Source: Steroidobacteraceae bacterium (GTDB lineage Bacteria; Pseudomonadota; Gammaproteobacteria; Steroidobacterales; Steroidobacteraceae). From it: a stretch of 9,485 nt of DNA. The DNA lies in the NCBI GenBank assembly GCA_025927665.1, contig JAICKZ010000114.1, positions 1-9,485 of the forward strand, written 5' to 3'. This document shows positions 7,351 to 9,485 of this stretch, piece by piece (within the stretch, counting starts at the first letter, position 1; every line of letters starts with the position of its first letter). The translations under genes were made by a program, and so were the position numbers. The notes under the pieces were generated by a model that ran no database searches, was not told where the DNA came from, and saw only the letters and a program-made list of their open reading frames with translations.

Positions 7351-7493
7351 TATGTTGGCTCTATGTAAGTAAGCTCAATGTAATGATCTCACGTCTGGTC
7401 ACGATTCATACATAACACGATCGTTTCAACTGTGGGGTTCAACTACTGATGGAGTCGATATCGGAAAAAGACCGACAAGGCCTTACTTTTTAC
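7351..7493. other. Spacer between ung and the DAHP synthase leader promoter
   Basis: I see no gene here. The ung promoter must lie in this stretch but I could not pick a convincing -35/-10 pair on the minus strand. A TTCAACT occurs twice 13 bp apart (7425-7431 and 7438-7444); this could be a regulator site but is too short to call. No TyrR-type box (TGTAAA-N6-TTTACA) is evident. Confidence 0.4.
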
Positions 7494-7521
7494 TTGACGG
7501 CTTTACCTACACCCATATAAA
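7494..7521 (+). promoter_or_regulatory. Sigma70-type promoter of the aromatic leader and DAHP synthase
   Basis: TTGACG (7494-7499) and TATAAA (7516-7521) each match the sigma70 consensus at five of six positions and are separated by 16 bp. Transcription would begin at about 7526-7529, only three to six bases before the leader ATG at 7532. No other pair of comparable quality was found between 7351 and 7530. Confidence 0.7.
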
Positions 7522-7531
7522 TTCCGTACCC

Positions 7532-7603
7532 ATGCATTCTTTCTACTTTTATGGCTACTTCTGGTATTCACCCCGCACCGGCGGTGTGAAAACGAGCGTG
7601 TAG
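7532..7603 (+). CDS. Aromatic (Phe/Tyr/Trp) leader peptide of the DAHP synthase attenuator
   Basis: A 23-codon ORF (ATG to TAG) sits between a good promoter and a strong terminator upstream of the DAHP synthase gene. Codons 4-12 encode FYFYGYFWY: eight of nine are aromatic, with three Phe, four Tyr and one Trp. The last codons are SPR-TGG-VKTSV. Such a run is very unlikely by chance and is the mark of a leader peptide for ribosome-mediated attenuation, like the E. coli pheA, pheST and trp leaders. Here the three aromatic amino acids are mixed, which fits control of the first enzyme of the common pathway. Ribosomes slowed by scarce charged tRNA-Phe, -Tyr or -Trp would stall just before RNA segment 1 (7567-7576). 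No Shine-Dalgarno precedes the ATG, and the predicted 5' leader is only a few bases. Confidence 0.88.
   Translation: MHSFYFYGYFWYSPRTGGVKTSV
7567..7590 (+). promoter_or_regulatory. Attenuator 1:2 hairpin (protector)
   Basis: Segment 1 (7567-7576, TTCACCCCGC) pairs with segment 2 (7581-7590, GCGGTGTGAA) around the loop ACCG. There are nine pairs and one C-U mismatch (7572/7585). The arm starts at the last base of the final aromatic codon, so a ribosome stalled on the late aromatic codons would cover segment 1 and prevent this hairpin. When the leader is read through, the hairpin can form and free the terminator. Confidence 0.75.
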
Positions 7604-7636
7604 ACATTTAACGCATCGAATTCACTAAACCGCCGG
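7578..7636 (+). promoter_or_regulatory. Attenuator 2:3 antiterminator
   Basis: CCGGCGGT at 7578-7585 is identical to the 3' arm of the terminator (7642-7649) and perfectly complementary to the terminator 5' arm ACCGCCGG at 7629-7636. The 8-bp GC-rich pairing excludes both the 1:2 hairpin and the terminator. It would form when a ribosome stalls on the aromatic codons. Confidence 0.8.
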
Positions 7637-7657
7637 AAAACCCGGCGGTTTTTTTTT
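7627..7657 (+). terminator. Intrinsic terminator (attenuator 3:4) upstream of the DAHP synthase
   Basis: AAACCGCCGG (7627-7636) and CCGGCGGTTT (7642-7651) form a perfect 10-bp stem with a 5-base loop. Nine T run from 7649 to 7657, partly overlapping the stem end. It lies 23 bases after the leader stop and 40 bases before the DAHP synthase ATG, and no other plus-strand gene ends here, so its place makes sense only as a regulated terminator. On the minus strand it would have only three T after the stem. Confidence 0.93.
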
Positions 7658-7688
7658 GCTTTGAGAAAATATTTGCATCAATGCTTTC

Positions 7689-7693
7689 GAGGA
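7689..7693 (+). promoter_or_regulatory. Shine-Dalgarno of the DAHP synthase gene
   Basis: GAGGA lies four bases before the ATG at 7698 and supports that start. It is downstream of the terminator, so it is transcribed only on read-through. Confidence 0.7.
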
Positions 7694-7697
7694 TCTC

Positions 7698-8843
7698 ATG
7701 AGTACATCAACCACTGCAGCTGACGGCTGGAACGCACCTGTTGATAAAACTGGCCCGACGGATGACGAACGCGTAAAAGAGGTCCGACCATTGCCACCGC
7801 CAGAACACTTGGTGCGATTCTTCCCCATTCGCGGTACTGCGGTCGAGGCATTGATTTCCAATACGCGTCGCAATATCAAACGTATTCTGCACGGTCAGGA
7901 TGATCGTTTGCTGATCATCATTGGCCCTTGCTCCATTCACGATCCCATTGCTGCATTGGAGTACGCAAAACGTTTACAAGCACAACGTGAACAGTATGCG
8001 GACACATTGGAAATCGTCATGCGAGTTTATTTTGAGAAGCCTCGCACTACGGTAGGTTGGAAAGGATTGATTAACGATCCCGCTCTTGATGAAAGCTATC
8101 GAATTGATGAAGGTTTGCGTATTGCCCGTCAAGTGCTCAGTGATGTCAACAAATTAGGCATGCCAGCGGGCGGCGAGTTTCTCGATACTATTTCACCGCA
8201 ATACATTGGCGATTTAATCAGCTGGGGCGCGATCGGTGCGCGCACCACAGAAAGTCAGGTACATCGCGAACTGGCTTCAGGTGTTTCAGCGCCGATTGGT
8301 TTCAAGAATGGCACCGATGGAAATATCCGCATCGCCACCGATGCCATTCAATCCGCAGCACGTCCGCATCATTTTCTTGGCGTTCACAAGAATGGTCAGG
8401 TCGCCATTGTTGCAACCTCGGGCAATCGCGATTGTCATGTGATTCTGCGTGGTGGCAAACAACCGAATTATGATGCAGCCAGTGTTGCGGCAGCGGTTGC
8501 AGAATTACAGGCGGTCAAACTCACACCACGTTTAATGGTGGATTGTTCGCATGCTAACAGTAGCAAGCAACATCAGCGGCAGATCGATGTGGCGCGTGAT
8601 ATCGCCGGTCAACTTAGTAATGGCTCACAAAACATTTTCGGCGTCATGGTAGAAAGTCACTTGCAAGCGGGCGCACAAAAATTTGTCACTGGTGTCGATG
8701 ATCCTAAAAAATTGGTGTATGGACAAAGCATCACCGATGCCTGCATCGGTTGGGATGATTCAGTTGGTGTTTTGAAAACATTGAGCGATGCAGTGAAAGC
8801 GCGTCGTGAAATGCTGCGCACTCGGCAAGTTGTAAATACTTGA
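7698..8843 (+). CDS. Class I 3-deoxy-7-phosphoheptulonate (DAHP) synthase, AroF/G/H type
   Basis: The enzyme condenses phosphoenolpyruvate and erythrose 4-phosphate to DAHP, the entry step of the shikimate pathway. The 381-residue sequence aligns over its length with E. coli AroG: GPCSIHD with metal ligand Cys78, MRVYFEKPRTTVGWKGLINDP-type segment from 108, GARTTESQVHRELASG from 180, GFKNGTDG with Lys203, SHANSSKQ with His285, MVESH with Glu319 and SITDACIGW with Asp347. It has about 17 extra N-terminal residues. In the effector pocket, Asp163, Pro167 and Ser197 match AroG positions 146, 150 and 180, but Gly228 replaces AroG Ser211, as in Tyr-sensitive enzymes. Which amino acid inhibits it is therefore an inference, and I leave the isozyme letter open. 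Transcription appears to be controlled by the attenuator just upstream. Confidence 0.97.
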   Translation: MSTSTTAADGWNAPVDKTGPTDDERVKEVRPLPPPEHLVRFFPIRGTAVEALISNTRRNIKRILHGQDDRLLIIIGPCSIHDPIAALEYAKRLQAQREQYADTLEIVMRVYFEKPRTTVGWKGLINDPALDESYRIDEGLRIARQVLSDVNKLGMPAGGEFLDTISPQYIGDLISWGAIGARTTESQVHRELASGVSAPIGFKNGTDGNIRIATDAIQSAARPHHFLGVHKNGQVAIVATSGNRDCHVILRGGKQPNYDAASVAAAVAELQAVKLTPRLMVDCSHANSSKQHQRQIDVARDIAGQLSNGSQNIFGVMVESHLQAGAQKFVTGVDDPKKLVYGQSITDACIGWDDSVGVLKTLSDAVKARREMLRTRQVVNT

Positions 8844-8854
8844 TGTTGAAATGA

Positions 8855-8899
8855 ATGTCATTGAGTTCAAGGCCGCGTTTACTTGTAGGTCAATGACAT
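8855..8899 (+). repeat. Inverted repeat / hairpin after the DAHP synthase gene
   Basis: ATGTCATTGA (8855-8864) and TCAATGACAT (8890-8899) are exact reverse complements, 10 bp with a 25-base interior. Inside, CAAG (8868-8871) can pair with CTTG (8882-8885), extending the fold. It begins 11 bases after the stop codon. There is no T tract, so it is not a standard intrinsic terminator; it may be a transcript-end structure or a protein site for the downstream gene. Confidence 0.55.
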
Positions 8900-8970
8900 G
8901 AGACCAGACGATCACTGGAAAAATACTTCAGCGCGCACTAAAGTAACTATCCTGTAAAGTTAATTCAGAT

Positions 8971-8974
8971 GAGG
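8971..8974 (+). promoter_or_regulatory. Shine-Dalgarno choosing the start of the oxidoreductase gene
   Basis: GAGG lies nine bases before the ATG at 8984. The in-frame ATG at 8969, which overlaps this motif, has no such site, so 8984 is the better start. Confidence 0.55.
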
Positions 8975-8983
8975 CACTTCATC

Positions 8984-9485
8984 ATGCGCGCATTCATTGT
9001 TCCACAATTGGGCTCTGCTGAAGTCATGCAATTCGGTGAAGTACCAAAACCTGTGCCTGGCGAATACGATCTATTGGTGGAAGTACACGCCACATCAGTA
9101 AACCCAGTCGATGCAAAAATTCGCTCAGGCACACGACCACGGACGTTGCCTTTAGTATTGGGTTTCGACGTAAGTGGCGTGATCACCGCAATGGGTGCGC
9201 AGGTTAAAGGATTCAAGATTGGCGATGCCGTATATGGTTCGCCCAATCTTTTTGGATTGGGTGCCAATGCTGAATATGTGTTGCTTGATGCAAGAGCGGC
9301 GGCACACAAACCTCGTTCACTTGATCATCTACATGCCGCATGTTTGCCGTTGGTGTCACTTACCGCTCATGAAGCTCTGTATGAACGAGCTCACATTCAA
9401 CCCGGACAAACCTTATTGATTCATGCTGGCGCAGGTGGCGTTGGCCATATCGCGGTGCAGCTGGCCAAATTACATGGTTGTAAAG
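8984..9485 (+). CDS. Zinc-less quinone oxidoreductase-type MDR protein, N-terminal part
   Basis: The gene runs off the window end; 167 codons are visible. The product belongs to the medium-chain dehydrogenase/reductase superfamily, quinone oxidoreductase branch. Visible features are the GroES-like N-terminal domain with ATSVNPVDAKIRSG (36-49), LPLVLGFDVSGVI (55-67) and IGDAVYG (79-85), then LPLVSLTAHEAL (121-132) and the NADPH-binding Rossmann loop HAGAGGVG (147-154). The catalytic zinc cysteine/histidine pattern of alcohol dehydrogenases is absent in the part seen. Family members reduce quinones or alpha,beta-unsaturated carbonyls with NADPH; the substrate cannot be told. Start: ATG 8984 with GAGG upstream is preferred over the in-frame ATG at 8969, which would add five residues. 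The gene is 140 bp after the DAHP synthase gene, with an inverted repeat between them. Confidence 0.9.
   Translation, partial: MRAFIVPQLGSAEVMQFGEVPKPVPGEYDLLVEVHATSVNPVDAKIRSGTRPRTLPLVLGFDVSGVITAMGAQVKGFKIGDAVYGSPNLFGLGANAEYVLLDARAAAHKPRSLDHLHAACLPLVSLTAHEALYERAHIQPGQTLLIHAGAGGVGHIAVQLAKLHGCK

Noticed and set aside
7425..7444. Direct repeat TTCAACT twice, 13 bp apart
   Set aside because: Too short to support a regulator site, and no matching known operator was recognised.
7461..7476. Short TCGG/CCGA hairpin upstream of the leader promoter
   Set aside because: A 4-bp stem with no T tract and no gene ending there; probably chance.
7681..7701. Six-codon ORF (ATG to TGA) overlapping the DAHP synthase ATG
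   Set aside because: It has no ribosome binding site of its own and no codon bias; the GAGGA inside it serves the main ATG. Likely chance.
8965..9309. Open frame of 114 codons on the minus strand
   Set aside because: It is antisense to the oxidoreductase gene, whose plus-strand frame has clear GroES-like and Rossmann motifs and continues out of the window.

Overview
The window looks like chromosome of a non-enteric gammaproteobacterium with moderate GC. The main reason is the block rhodanese (yibN-like) - grxC - secB - gpsA with a divergently read envC-like gene beside it, which is the conserved neighbourhood of these genes in Gammaproteobacteria. SecB itself also points to Proteobacteria. 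The lack of cysE after gpsA and the sequences of the proteins argue against a close relative of E. coli. I see no phage, IS, CRISPR, tRNA or rRNA.

Layout. 1-164 (-): start of a secreted EnvC-like murein hydrolase activator. 232-2582 (+): membrane rhodanese, glutaredoxin 3, SecB and GpsA, in close succession behind a probable extended -10 promoter. 2715-3821 (-): two accessory genes, a secreted FWLGDWD-motif protein and a GNAT acetyltransferase. 3965-7350 (-): a run ung - hemH - two-domain VOC protein - prohibitin-like SPFH protein, with hemH and the VOC gene overlapping by 4 bp. 7698-8843 (+): a class I DAHP synthase, the first enzyme of aromatic amino acid synthesis. 8984-9485 (+): the start of a zinc-less quinone oxidoreductase-type MDR protein, cut by the window end.

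The most interesting region is the 347-base gap between ung and the DAHP synthase gene (7351-7697). It holds what reads as a complete ribosome-mediated transcription attenuator. There is a sigma70-like promoter (TTGACG, 16 bp, TATAAA) and a 23-codon leader ORF (7532-7603) whose codons 4-12 read FYFYGYFWY. Three mutually exclusive RNA pairings follow: a 1:2 hairpin (7567-7590), a 2:3 antiterminator (7578-7585 with 7629-7636), and a perfect 10-bp 3:4 terminator with a nine-T tract (7627-7657). The mixture of Phe, Tyr and Trp codons suits the entry enzyme of the shared pathway. The predicted transcription start lies only a few bases before the leader ATG, so the leader peptide may be translated from a nearly leaderless mRNA.

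The rest is mostly housekeeping: protein export (SecB), redox (GrxC, rhodanese), phospholipid precursor synthesis (GpsA), haem synthesis (HemH), uracil repair (Ung) and membrane organisation (SPFH protein).
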